This document shows positions 46,411-58,755 of a DNA stretch of 64,000 bases, one piece after another. The position numbers and the translations under genes are program-made. The notes under the pieces were generated by a model. It saw only the letters and a list, made by a program, of their open reading frames with translations. It did not search any database and was not told where the DNA came from. Position 1 is the first letter of the stretch, and every line of letters begins with the position of its first letter. This DNA comes from Diadema setosum (Eukaryota > Echinodermata > Echinoidea > Diadematoida > Diadematidae), in NCBI GenBank assembly GCA_033980235.1, contig CM067070.1, positions 689,001 to 753,000 of the forward strand, read 5' to 3'.

Positions 46411-49400
46411 TATGGGGAGGGACAAACAAGGTCCTACCTCAATGAGCTCACTCATGTGGCAGCCAAATCCTCTACCCCACACTCTCCATTTCAAGGAGTT
46501 GTAGTCCTCAATGGTAGGAGGAAATGTTAGACACTAGTCTTGATTTACAGACCCTAATCTATAACTCTTACTATTTTATATATTATAACATGTTATAGGG
46601 CCTATATACTGATGATATATATAATTTATATTTCTATTACTATTATCTATTACAATTACTCTTATCTTTTACTTCTTCACGTCCATCACTACAACCTTCC
46701 CATCAATTTACTTGTATCTAATCTTCTTTAGGGTGGCAGATGATATAAATGTAGTTTCACCAAACACTTACCATGCTGATACTAACACATGCTAACCATT
46801 ATGCTCCATGGTAGCTTCAACCTACCAGCCATAACTGGTTAGGGTCTACTACCAGTTGATCAATGATGTTGGATGTGCTCAACTTAGTAGGACTTTCGCA
46901 GAGAAGTTTGTTTTCTCACAAAAGTTCAACTTCAAGCAGAAACTGCATTCCAATTTCTGATCTCACTTCCAGCACCAACATGGTTCAGAGAGTCAAAAAG
47001 ATGCAGAATTCGAGACAGTTCATTGTTTGAGTGAGCAATGAAGAGAATGTGAAAAGTGTGGAAAAGCTAAGCTGAATGGAGGAGAATTTCTCTGCAGCTC
47101 TTGCAGGTCTTCAATACAGAACACTCAAACCAGACTTCCCTTCTACCAAGGAGGTTCGAGAGAACCTCCTTGCTTCTACCAAGGAAGAGAAAGACCACAC
47201 GCCCAAGAGGGGTAAGGCCTGGCAGGTGGAGCTAGGCAGGTGGAGCTTGGCAGGTGGAGTGGGGCACAGTACATAGTCATAGGCCCCTATATGGGTAGAG
47301 TCAGGAGGGTTGCAAGGGGCCAGAAAGAGACCAGAAAGAAACCAGAAAGGACCAGAAAGGGATACAAATTGAACTATTAAATCAGCATGCAGGTATAAGG
47401 GGAGAAGACAAAGAGATTTTGGGTGTTTTTTTTTTATAGAAATTTCAAGTTTGATGACCACAATTACACAACAAAACTTAAAATGTCTTAGAACATTTAG
47501 GTATAGCAAGTAAAGAGAGGCTAGTGTGAATGTTTGCAACCCTAGTACCTAAAACTAAAGCTTCTTAACTCTCTTCCACTCCTCTACATCATTAGTAATC
47601 CTTTTGTAGTTAGTGCTATCACTGGTACTTAACTATTTCTCTGCTTACATAGGCCCTTTTATATTTCAGGAAAAAACTCAAGCTTTCCCTGCCTTCCCAC
47701 AGAGCTCCAGGGATGCTGTTTAAGGGTCTTCTATCAGAGACTAATCCCCTTTTGGTCAAGCCTCATCAGACAATAGCAGGCCCCTGGACATTGGCTGGAT
47801 CTGTCCCCACACGGCCAGTGGAAGAGAAAGAGATGGGGGGACGCCATTGTGGAGTGGCTCAAGAGAGTGGACACGTGGGCCAGGCACGTGAGCTGGAGCA
47901 AGGCCTTCTTTTCGTCACCTTGAGATGAATAGGGACATGTTCAAAGAAGACGCTCATGGGGATAATGGTGATAACTACAAAAAAGAACAAAAAAAATGGC
48001 AGAATGGGTGGGATGGGGTGGGGTGGGGCAGACTACAGTAGTATAGAGGGGGGTGGGATCAGAGGAGGGGGGAAAAGAGAAACTGGTTCCGAGGAATGAG
48101 ATTTTTGTCAGCCAAAGATCTTGAAAGAAATGACTTCATGCATGTGACAGATAGCAGTGGAGCACACAGTAGACAGCATGTATTAACAGGGATAAAATCA
48201 TTTTACACTTTTACATCACAATATATGGTACTTGCCAAGTAGGATCCATCCATGCTTTGTTCAAATAAATATCCCTACCATAAATATTTCACAGTTGTTC
48301 TTTTTTTTTTTTGTAATGATATTCTACAAAACCTCATAATGTGAAAGATCTGGTATCTACAGTATTGTAGACAGATTGGCAGAGAGGCTACTCCAAAGTT
48401 TATGCTCCATTTCATCTTATTTACCATGGAGATTCTTGGATGTTTACACTCCATTCAAATCAACAGAAGTGGGAAGGTGTCACATACAACAAATATTTTT
48501 TTCAAATACACATCAACTTAGTGTTGGTGGGAAGCAAGGCCACCCACACAGTGTAATTTCTTCCAAAATGATGCCTGATATTAATGCTCTGATCTAATAG
48601 TACAAAATTGTGGCTTGAAATTGAAGCTAAACAAACATACATCATTTTATTGATTGCACTCTTAGATGCTGCCAGCCTTTATTGAGCCATGCACCTATAA
48701 ACATGAGCACAAACTATTGTGCCCTCATTGCTCTTTCAAAAACTTGGACTTCAGTCCCTGCGTTTGAAGGTCCTTGGTCCTTTCTTGCGCACTCAGAGGC
48801 AGTGCTGACAGCTCAACAAACGGAACTTCTACCAGTAGAAGGAGTCAATGGCTTGTGCTTGCCGTGTAACTCAAACAATGCAAAACGTATGATCAGGTGT
48901 TATGAAATCAACAACAATGCCATGTCACATGTACACAGTTGTATGTACCACACATACTTATATTCCTGAGGAATACTTAGTACACGTGACCTTACATTGC
49001 CAGTAGAGCATGTCATACGTACACTGCACATTATTTGTCAGAATGCTACACAATTGGACCCCTGCTAGGCAGTAAGTAATGCCCTCTGGGCATGAGCCTA
49101 GAAAATATATATAAGGTGCCATGCTTTGCTAACAAGAGTAAAAGAAATATTACATATCTGCAGACAACTTGAGGCTGAAAAGAAAAAATATAAGTACTGT
49201 GTACAATTTGGAAATTTTTAACATAGCAAAGTACACTCTCAATATTACATTATAAGATGGAGAAGATAAATGAAGCGGGTTCATTATGATAACATGTTTC
49301 TAACAAAGCAATGTGGGAGGCCGACACCTTCAGTAAGTAGTTTAGTAGTAGGCCTATACTGGACATTTTCAGTATTCGATGTTTTTTGAATAATTCAATC

Positions 49401-51544
49401 TGAGAAACATACCAAGACTGAGAGATAGAGTATATGCCTACTGTTTCCAGATCTGAAATAGGCCTATATGTCTAAGAAAATTATGCTACTAAAACATAAA
49501 ATTAAGTGGTAGGACCTACATTATTGCAGATGGTTAATTTAGGACACTCTGACATGCAAAATCACAAATGTAATATACACATTTGTAGGCCTATACATAT
49601 GTACAACAAGTATGTAGGCCTACGATTCTGTATACTATCATCTGACACACATGCAAATATCATAGTATGCCCACATACACAAATTCAATTTTCAGAAAAT
49701 AAAATAGTTTTACTGATTTAAAGAAGAATGTTGTGACTGTTAATGTGTCTCTACAAAAATCATATATTTAAGATACAGTGTATACCCTCCAATTTAGCCA
49801 CAGAGCTTCCTCTAAAGACAATGCAGATGTGCAGTATCAGATGTACAACTGTACTATCTTCTTATCATCTTGAATACATACTCCCACATATACTGAGGGA
49901 TTCATAGCGGTTAGTATGTTGCCTAGCTTGTGTACAAAGAATAATCTCTTTGGGCTACCATTGAGACCAGACCAGACCACTTGTACTCTGTGGCCTTCAG
50001 GCCTTGTTCCGCTATCGGCCGCCAAATTCCGAAAACTGCCCCCAGACCAGGTATTCAAGCTTTATCTTTTGTTCCTCTCAACAAACATCTCTGTCAATAA
50101 AGGCAAGAACGAGTAAACAGTTTTCTTCAGCTAGTCTGCCACCACATTCCTGTTTATTTCTCAACTAAGGACATCTAAATAACGTTCCTTGGAGAGAATA
50201 AAATATCAAAGATAGAATGAGCAGGGAAAAAAAGTAAAGACTCCAGCAAGCGAATCATTCAACTGCTTAATGCGTACTTTCACCATCAGCAGGAGAGATG
50301 TAATTTTCTGTCATGATCTCTTCTCACAACGACTAGAGGAAGATTGTCTGGTTCATTTTCTACACGGCTCTGATGATAAAAAGAAAATTGCTACTACGTC
50401 TTCAGCTCATGTCCTTGCAAAAATTAATGAAAGAAAGCCACTGCACTGAAAAGTAATGCATGCCAAATTGTAATCTCATGGATGTAAGTACATGGGACTA
50501 CATGTGGCACAGTTCTGAATAAATCAATGTTGTTAGCATTTATTCTCCTTCTCAAAATTTTACTTTCACTCAACTTCTATCTTCTTCAATGTGATCGAGT
50601 AAACACAATGCAAAGTACTTGACTAAATAGTACCAGGATACTTGGTTCTATTGGTTTCAGAGGGATTCCATGTTCTTGGGATTAAGATAACAAACATAGG
50701 ACTCTTTGCAATTTCTCATAACTGAAAACTGCAGGACAAGCAGAAAGCACAATACCATTTAAGATCAACCTATGATTGTAGCCACTAAAGGCTCTGTGTG
50801 GAAGTGAGGGAGAAATAAACTTAACACATAGCGAGAGGTTGGTATCGAGGGAAATGCACTGATTGCTTTAAGGAACAAACTTGAACCATAATTTGGTCCT
50901 CTCTCTTTATTCTCCTCTTCTCTTGATCCTCAGATTTAAAAAGAAGATTCAAACCTGTGTCTGGCAATACAGACTATAGGTCTCTCTTTCTTTCCTCTTC
51001 TCTTGATCCTCACAATTTAAACAATTTTCCTCCTATCTCCTCCATCCGTGGAAGGAGACCAGTTCTACATCTGAGTGGTGTATGAACATGGAACGCTGCC
51101 TTCCTTTGTTCACCTCTGAAAAGGCTCTGAATTTTAGCATGGAGTCAATGGGGCAAACTTGTATTGAGGTTATCCTTTTGAATAAGGGATTAAACGAACA
51201 GATTACGTGGATTACCCCAACATGGTACTCCATCTAAAGTCCAGACATTCTTCACAATCAAAATCCTTCTTCAGACAACCAACTTAAATTGCCATTGTTG
51301 ATTGAAATCTTACCCAAAGAGGTTGTAAGTGCTAATTAACTACACAGCAAGTGTTAAGCCTACATGGCTTAATGCACTATGTCCATGGGCATCTCTTACC
51401 ATGTCATTAACTTGTGCAAAGACAGCATGTGAAATATTCCCCAGTGACTTCAACCCACCCTTTGGATGTTGTATGATACAAGAATGAGATTCTCTACAAT
51501 ATTTATGTCATGTACTGTAACGCAAGTACTCAAACATTTCCCCT
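46411..51544. other. Noncoding stretch, no gene seen
   Basis: Mostly unique. A perfect hairpin AAGGAGGTTC-N4-GAACCTCCTT lies at about 47149-47172, a (GGCAGGTGGAGCT)n minisatellite of three units at 47220-47262 and ACCAGAAAG-type repeats at 47320-47360. G-rich sequence occupies 48005-48075. TAGGCCTA occurs at 49349, 49459, 49586 and 49615. Frames of 66-142 codons (for example reverse strand 47111-47539) show no domain. Confidence 0.45.
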
Positions 51545-51668
51545 TTGCCTATAGATGGGTAAAAACAATCTTAGTAATTATTCTTAGGACACAAAATGCC
51601 CCAGGGGGGCTTGAACTCGGACCCTCTCAAAGAACACATGGCTGGCATCCACCAGACCACAAGAGATA
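51545..51668 (-). mobile_element. tRNA-derived SINE fragment
   Basis: On the reverse strand TGGTCTGGTGGATGCC resembles a tRNA A box, and 30 bp further GTTCAAGCC matches the B box consensus GTTCRANNC at tRNA-like spacing. A SINE-like body follows, with TTTTGTGTCCTAAG and TTTTTACCCATCTATAGGC. The head cannot fold as an intact tRNA because the acceptor stem is missing, so this is a SINE and not a tRNA gene. Confidence 0.6.
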
Positions 51669-51742
51669 TATCACATAACACTGTTCAACACTATTGCTCA
51701 GCACTAAAATAATCTTACATACATAGCCATTTTGACAGTTCA

Positions 51743-51828
51743 ACCTGTTGAGGATAAGTCCCGAGCATACTCTGAAAAGCGTCTATGGGAAATGCGTATT
51801 GCAGCAAAATCAAACTGTCCTCAACGGG
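51743..51828 (-). mobile_element. TTAA mini-element P, copy P3
   Basis: Bounded by TTCA/TTGA (decayed TTAA). The ends CCTGTTGAGGATAAG and CTGTCCTCAACGGG are inverted repeats. The interior contains CTATGGGAAATGCGTATTGC, the reverse complement of the matching part of P2. 86 bp, noncoding. Confidence 0.6.
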
Positions 51829-51832
51829 TTGA

Positions 51833-53081
51833 AATAATATAAAAGAAATCTAATAATCTATGGTAGGCCCTAATGCTTTCATCTGTGGAGTCAGGGCATT
51901 TTTAATTGCTGTGTTTTGTAAGCACTAGAAACATACTCTGGTGAATATGTATAACCTATGGAAAAGAGAATGCACAGGGAAACATTGTACAGAGCTTTGG
52001 AAACCATGAGCTATTTTTCCTCATGGAAAGAAGTAAGGAGCAAGAAAAACAATAGTAAAATAATACAGGTAATGGTGGCCATAATATGAATATTTCTGAA
52101 TCATGTTTGAATAAGCTTCAACTTACTGAGTGAAACAAGCTAATGAAATCTTACTCCCCCATGTTTTGGTAGTGTATGTCGATACAAGTGTCTTATTGCA
52201 CCACTTATTCAAATGTTTTATGAACACACAACATCATTTGCGGCCTACAATTATGAGCACCAGTCTGAAATCTGCTTATTTTGTGAATACCTTGTTTACG
52301 TGTGGGATATATGCATGAAATAATCTCTATTCATACTCAGCACAATGGGGGAATGGAGGGCAAAATTGGCACATTTTGTACAGCTTCTGAATTCAACGGA
52401 GTACAGCAAGCCTGAATGATCATTCTATCAAGTTTGTCCTCTACTGCTAATCAAACATATTGTGCTGGTATACTTTACATCCAGCTGTTGGTACATACAG
52501 TCAGTTTGGTGTAGGAGTATACTGTGGATCTGACGGCCCCTCCCATGTGCAGTTTAAAAAACTGACCACAAACTGGACACGTCCCTGGACATAACACATC
52601 CGTGAAGACTGACCCCATCTGGTGATGGAGTGTTTTCACAGAGATCATCAAGCAATGCCCATCATGGTGTGGTCATGATTGATATCCCACCTATTTCCTT
52701 TTTGGAATCTCAATTTGGAAAGCCTTTCCAGTAGCAGAAATGCTGATTTGTTTATCTGCCAATCCCCATATTTTAATTTACACACAGAATTTAAAGCTGT
52801 CATGTACAATGCTTGGATTTTGTATTTTGGTTGTTTTGTGCGTTTTTCTTTTTTTTTTGTGTGTGTATATATAGTTTTGTCTCTATAAATATTCATAGTC
52901 ACTTTGGGAAAAATGACACTGTACTATGTATGCCCAGTGAGCCATATACAGGTTTTCTATTGTTTTTCCTTATCAAAGCAATATTTCCAGACCTTCAAGG
53001 AACAGAAAACAATAACCAGGGAGAGTTGGTAATAAGTAGGTAACACTCTGAAATGAACAAAGAAATGCATGTATTGTGCCT
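51833..53081. other. Noncoding stretch, no gene seen
   Basis: AT-rich unique DNA. A T-rich tract lies at 52847-52858. Open frames at 52648-53043 are short and motif-free. Confidence 0.5.
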
Positions 53082-53085
53082 TTAA

Positions 53086-53443
53086 AGGGGAAGGCTAGTA
53101 ACTGATCAGAGGGAATCAGTGGAAATGCTGGGAGATGATTGTTCCAATCCTTATGGGATTCATTCAAGAGTTCATTGTATATCTATTGTTGTGTGAAAAT
53201 GATTTGCTTCAGAATGGTCTCATATTCAAGTAATGTGCAGTTTAATGCTTCCAGGTTAGCGTCCCTGGTCAGTGACGGAGCATTAATCTGCACATTACTT
53301 GAATATGAGACCGTTCTGAAGCAAATCATTTTTCACACAACAATAGATATACAATGAACTCTTGAATGAATCCCATAAGGATTGGAACAGTCATCTCCCA
53401 GCATTTCCACTGATTCCCACTGATCAGTTACTAGCCTTCCCCT
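53086..53443. mobile_element. Kolobok/T2-type foldback element K7
   Basis: TTAA at 53082-53085 and 53444-53447. Starts AGGGGAAGGCTAGTAACTGA, ends TCAGTTACTAGCCTTCCCCT. The two arms of about 150 bp are almost perfect reverse complements around a ~50-bp loop. Facing frames of similar protein sequence on opposite strands at its two ends are produced by this symmetry and are not genes. Confidence 0.9.
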
Positions 53444-53447
53444 TTAA

Positions 53448-53548
53448 CTCATTGAGGACGAATAGATTTTGCTACAACCATGGACCTACAACGCACATTT
53501 CCCATAGACACCTGCCCGAGTATCAACTCAGGACTCGTCCTTAACAGG
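53448..53548 (+). mobile_element. TTAA mini-element P, copy P2
   Basis: Begins CTCATTGAGGACGA directly after the TTAA that ends K7 and closes TCGTCCTTAACAGG before TTAA (53549-53552). 101 bp; related to P1 (27484-27556) and P3 (51743-51828). The ends agree loosely with piggyBac-type CCY...RGG termini. Confidence 0.7.
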
Positions 53549-53639
53549 TTAAAATCACTGTGCTTCATTCACTAACTCTCTCACATGCTGGAGAGCTTTT
53601 CTTTCACTGATGAACTCTGATGCCTGGGCACTAATTGGC

Positions 53640-53765
53640 AGTAAATAGAGATTAACTAATCCCCTTAATCCCTCTTCTGTCACAATGGCCTTCTCTGTTA
53701 GTCTGAAACTCACTGCTAGTGATAGCATGAGTGGACTTCCTAATCTGCAACTGGGTCAAGATTGG
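53640..53765 (-). repeat. Dispersed ~125-bp repeat X, copy 2
   Basis: Reverse complement of 27600-27725. Shared words: AATAGAGATTAACT, CCCTTAATCCCT and GAGTGGACTT. Noncoding. Confidence 0.55.
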
Positions 53766-53769
53766 GTGG

Positions 53770-54901
53770 ATTATTGAATGGAGATGTAAAGGCTTAGCAA
53801 GTTTAAGAAAGTGCCAGGACACATCATTATACACCATATACAGGGTCAATGTGGTCTGAAGTGAAGATGCAAGTGACTGTATAATTTATATAGAAGGGAA
53901 AAAGTTTTTAACAAGCCAATAGAAATGCTCTTACTTGTAACAACTGATGACCAACTATTTAGTCATAGCAACAACAAGAAAAAGACAAATTGCTCTATTG
54001 AGCAAAAGTCTGTAGCAAAAGTCTGTTGGCCCTACTCAAAACTGAAGAAAGTTTTACAATTCATACAAAAAGAGAAAAAGAAAACCACATTGTACACAAA
54101 CAAAATATTTACAACTCATCTCCTCACAAAGGGCATACTACCACTAGTACCAGCGTCATTTCCGTCATTTCCGGAAGGTACGACCACACGCCCCTGATCC
54201 ACCCCCAGAGGAGTGACTCTCTTCACAGGCCAGTGACAACCAGCTTGGTAAACAGAGTAGGGATAGATCATCCCCAACTTCAAAGTCATTTGTGGACGGA
54301 GCAGATAAGAGAGCAAAGAGGGACTAGATTTGGCCAAAGATGATTTACAAAAGGTGCAGGGGAGCAATTAGCCACCGAGGTGATACACATTGTACTTGTT
54401 TTGCCTCTTGACAATAGGGCTTTCATTCCCCTATTTTTTTTTTTTCTCTCTTTCTCTCTTCTGTGGGTTTGGACAATCAGGATGAGGCAAGTCCTTTGCT
54501 AGCAGCTGATCTGAACCTTAAAAATGAAGAAAAGTTGGTAACAGGAAGAATGAATGGAAGGCTAAAGGGAAATGAGTTCTTGAAAATCAAAACAGCATAC
54601 ACCCTGCTCACCATGTATTAGAGTGTATTGAGAGATAACAAGTAGTACTAGTAGGCATGCTTGTTATTGTATAGCACTGACAGACTTTGACAGTTTACTA
54701 TGAAACAAATGTCTGCTACTAATTATACTACAATATATCTCAGTCAACGTCATGTATCTCATTTTCTGTAGATACTGTGAACTTCAAAACAACTATAGAT
54801 TATGGTTTTGGATTCTTGGTTTTGTTAATAAACTCAAAGCAAAGATAAATGTGTGTGGCTATCTACTTTCTCTGCAATGTATGTGTGTGGGGGTTGTGTG
54901 T
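53770..54901. other. Noncoding stretch, no gene seen
   Basis: 54150-54360 is less AT-rich and open on both strands without recognisable motifs, possibly a conserved noncoding block. The rest is AT-rich and unique. Confidence 0.45.
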
Positions 54902-54929
54902 TGTGTGTGTGTGTGTGTGTGTGTGTGTG
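54902..54929. repeat. (GT)n microsatellite
   Basis: 14 GT dinucleotides, preceded by imperfect GT-rich sequence and followed after 17 bp by A13. Confidence 0.95.
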
Positions 54930-54959
54930 GCCTGTTTTTGGTATTAAAAAAAAAAAAAA

Positions 54960-57335
54960 TTGTTTCCCGAGAGTACCATTTGGACTAAACATACATGTAC
55001 ATGAACATTTCACATACAATGTTTGCATGTACCTCAAATGCCATAAATATATACATGTAGTTTATTGCAAAGGATTTGCAGATCAAAGAAAAGAGGTCAT
55101 TCAATTTTTCTATTAAAGTCAAAAATTATGAGTTATAAATACAATAGGTTACCTGCTTGAATTACTGGATGAAAGGTTATTATTATTGGATGTCACTCAC
55201 AAAGCCCCTGGGAAAGTGCAAGCCACCACTCTTAATTCATATACTTTGTACTTTGCAAATATAAAATGGAACATAAGCTTGAGTCATTGAACCCATGCCA
55301 ATACATAACCTGCAAAAATTCAGCAATTTTAATTGCATCTTGCTATTATCACAGGAAAGGTTTGGTTTATTACTCTGATATATAACTTTACAAAAAAAAA
55401 AAAAAACAAACAAAGGGGACATTGTGTTGTGCACTACAAATTCATGTCATAATAACACAACTGTCAAAGTACAGTCCATCAACTAGTGCCACATAATCAA
55501 ATTATTTATGCAAGACTATATGGGGGAGAAGCATGTTCAAGTACTGCCAGGGTTTGGAAAGGATGAAAAGGGAAATGCCTGTACAGTGTAAAATCCATTC
55601 ACAGGTGAACTTTGCAATTTATAACTTTCTGCTCCACTTTGCTCCAAAAAGAGCAATACATAGCAATTTTTTTACTCTAAATGAGATTATTGTGGCATTA
55701 AGTCCTGTATACAGTGTCTACACTCCCAGCTCTCAGCCCAAACAGTTTTCCTTCTCAATGGGGATTTACTTTGCCTGTATAGAGGATCAGGATCTTCTTT
55801 TTTTCCCCTCAGAGTGCACTTTTTACCCCCTCTGCTCATAAAGCTGGTGGTTGTTGGACTTGAAAAAGGCACTCCTCTGAGTATAAAGGGAACAATTCAT
55901 TAGTACCCGCAGGGTAAATTTGTTCGCCATAAATCATACACTGTACCTACTGTACGTGTAGTTTGCTATTGACACTTGTGCCCCGATCATTGCAACAGGA
56001 CTATAAACAGCTAGGGATATCAGCATTGATATTGTGGATTTCATACCTGATCTCATGTTTGTTGGAGGTTTTCCCGAGAGTATTTTTTGATTGCTCAGCA
56101 GTTTATAATCTAATACACACTCTTCTTTCAATAATAAAAGATAATTCACAAAGATGCATCAGTAAATGTATTCAGATGAGTTCAGATTTAATTAACATTT
56201 GATCCTGTCTTCTCCAACTATTAAAATGTATTTATGTAAATTCATAAAGGATAAATACATAAAATTGTCTACCATTATAAAACAAAACACTACCTTATTT
56301 GGATGCTGTCCAGATTCTACATCAGATTTTCATTATCTAGGAGCTAACCCTATGGGTATGTCTCATGGACATGCCCACCAGTCACACCAAGACATGCTAC
56401 ACATAGTGAATTTTACAGTTGAAGTTTGTGCAGATCCCCACTTGTACATTTCACTGTTGAGATTCTCACCAGTGTAAGAGTGAGATAAAAAAAAAAGTCT
56501 TCAAATGATTGACACATTTTGAGGAATAACAATTCTGTTTTCTTCTTCAGTTTATGATAAATTTTGCCCCTGCACAAAATTGGGACTTTTCCATAAGAAA
56601 ACTAAACCACTGCCACATTAACAATGTACAAGTCACTGTCTTTCTAGAGTTTACTATACAATCAGACCTACTGTACAACTTAAGGATCATACACACTGTA
56701 TGATATGATCATCTTTCCCATACAATGTGGGTGGCATGACTGTCATTTTATTCCAGAGGCACGAGCCAATCTGTTACGTAACACGGCATCAATGACATTT
56801 ATGGATGTGCAGAGCAATTATGTTTTAGAGTGACATTGCTGTGTGTGCATGCATGTGTGTGACATTTGGTACTACTTGGTACTGTATGCATCGGTTTGCA
56901 CAGAGCTCATACCATGCACAATGTTATCTTCTTCCATCATATCCCAAAGTCCTGGAGACCATTGGGGCACCATTGGAGATCTCAAAGCCACCCTCCACTC
57001 TCTCTTTCCCCTCTCCTCAGGCCCTCAATGCCAACATGTCCCTCTCAACTTCAAGCTTTGCCAGTCTTGGATATTGTCTTTCCATAGATTTCTTTGTTGG
57101 TCTTCTTAAACTTGCCCTCTTTCCCTAACTGTCTTAGCCTTACACCTGTCTCAGTTTCATTGCTATTCCCTCCAGGAGGTTTTTTTTTTGTTTTGTTTTG
57201 TTTTTTTTTTCAATGATATCTTTCATTACATCTTCTCCAAACAGACTTAAGACTTGACTTACAAACAAGTGGAACACCTTCTGATGTGCTATACTTAAAA
57301 AAAAAAAAATCAATAATTCAGCACAAGAACTGATC
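54960..57335. other. Noncoding stretch, no gene seen
   Basis: AT-rich unique DNA with A14 (55392-55405) and T-rich tracts at 57179-57210. 56841-57128 is open in all three forward frames, which reflects low stop density rather than a gene. Confidence 0.5.
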
Positions 57336-57398
57336 ACCAGTCGTTCTTAAGTCGTTCGTAGTTCTTTAAGAACAGCTTTATGAAGCACCCCCCTGGTG
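57336..57398. repeat. End fragment of the 13.6 kb short element family
   Basis: GTCGTTCTTAAGTCGTTCG then TTTATGAAGCACCCCCCTGG and TGTC, matching the right end of the element at 13623-13766. The rest of the element is not seen. Confidence 0.45.
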
Positions 57399-57399
57399 T

Positions 57400-58315
57400 C
57401 GTGGGAAAACATGAGTGATCTATTTGAAATGATCTTCACTCGCTGGTCACCAAGGTGTATCCCAAAACCAAGAACAGTGTCCATCAGCCCAGAGTCAGCA
57501 GAATATGTATCAAAGCATCCCTCATACTCCCAACAGACGATTCACTCAAGATTCTTTGGCTGTGTGTGTACTTTTAAAAAGTTCTAACAATTTATTATGG
57601 GAATCCTGGAATAATTATCCAAGCCAGGTCAGCTTTTCCAGAGTATATGGTATCCCCACTCTACCTGGCCTTTAATGTCAGTGCAGTGATACAGTAAGGC
57701 ATACCCATGAACATGAAATATAGTGGGCGTAGAATGAATTATTGAGGCTTTTTCATAACACGATCTCATTTGTTGGAATGTCACAACAGAATGGCTTTGT
57801 TAATTCCAGGAGACATGTCATTGTTCTATTATTTATGGTAACTAGTCTGTGAACAGGATCAATTTGGTAACACAAGCCACAAAAAAAAAAAAAAATCAAA
57901 TCAAATCCTACTCTGTATTCTTCAGTCCTGTACACTGAATTTTGCAGTCAAGATACGTATTGAGGTAGGCCCTACATGTGTAATGGTGTCACATTATCAC
58001 CATATTTCTGCAAGGTTGCAGTTTATCCCATTTTTTGTAAGAAAAACAGCAGCTCTGATGATGGCAAATTATTGTGTGATACAAATTGTTCAGTAAGACA
58101 CAGGTGCAGTATGATGTGTAGGCCTACATGTGTAGACCTATCTGCCTTTCAGTATATAATTGAATAAAAAACTAAACAATGCCTTTGATGAAAAGTGACT
58201 TCATGTATAAATAACTAGTAATCTGCCTTAGATAAATTTTATATGCCCTGTATGCTTATCGCACTAATTGATCATTGTACATTGTGAGCATAGCAGGTCA
58301 ATCTCATGCCTTATT
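57400..58315. other. Noncoding stretch, no gene seen
   Basis: Unique, with A14 at 57882-57895 and TAGGCCTA at 58119. No gene recognised. Confidence 0.5.
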
Positions 58316-58753
58316 AGGCCCGTTCACAAACAACGAAAATAAAAATTTCAGTCGCGATCCAAATTTCGATTTTTTTTTCGACCGTTCATACACAGGGAAA
58401 AATCGCACTTCGCAGCAAGGAAAGAACGATCAGTGGCCAAAATGCGCATGCGCGAATCTTGCATGACCGAAGACTGACCCCGCCCGCAGTCCCAATAGAG
58501 TTTCGCACGCGCTACGAACGATGGGATTAAAAATACCGATTTCCGAATCTCGATCGCGCTCACACACACGACGCTTGGCAAAATAATCGCAATTATTCTG
58601 AAAAATCGCACTAATAGTGCGAGTTGGATCGCGATAAGGATCGCGGTAATTAGTGAGATTTTTCTGTCCACACTGGAAAAAATTTCGAAATTTTGATCGC
58701 GATAAGAAAATCGATTTTTAAATCGCACTTTTTCCCTTGTGTGTGAACGGGCC
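58316..58753. mobile_element. CG-rich MITE with GGCCCGTTCACA ends
   Basis: GGCCCGTTCACAAACA on the left and TGTGTGAACGGGCC on the right are inverted repeats, flanked by TA on both sides. The interior is dense in TCGCGAT and AAATCGCAC words on both strands and contains the NRF1-like palindrome TGCGCATGCGCG at 58443-58454. A 126-codon reverse-strand frame fills it but is low in complexity and a by-product of the repeats. Confidence 0.75.
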
Positions 58754-58755
58754 TA

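Noticed and set aside
47111..47539. 142-codon reverse-strand frame with hydrophobic start
   Set aside because: Overlaps a minisatellite and hairpin. The hydrophobic start is T/A-rich noncoding sequence read through, and no family motif is seen.
51600..51665. tRNA gene
   Set aside because: A- and B-box-like words are present, but the acceptor and anticodon stems do not form and a SINE-like body follows.
52973..53544. Two facing frames with nearly the same protein sequence
   Set aside because: Both are produced by the near-perfect inverted arms of element K7.
56841..57128. Three overlapping forward frames of 73-95 codons
   Set aside because: Open in all three frames at once, which indicates a local shortage of stops, not a gene.
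58348..58728. 126-codon reverse-strand frame
   Set aside because: Lies wholly within an inverted-end MITE made of TCGCGAT/AAATCGC repeats. The composition is not protein-like and no motif is seen.
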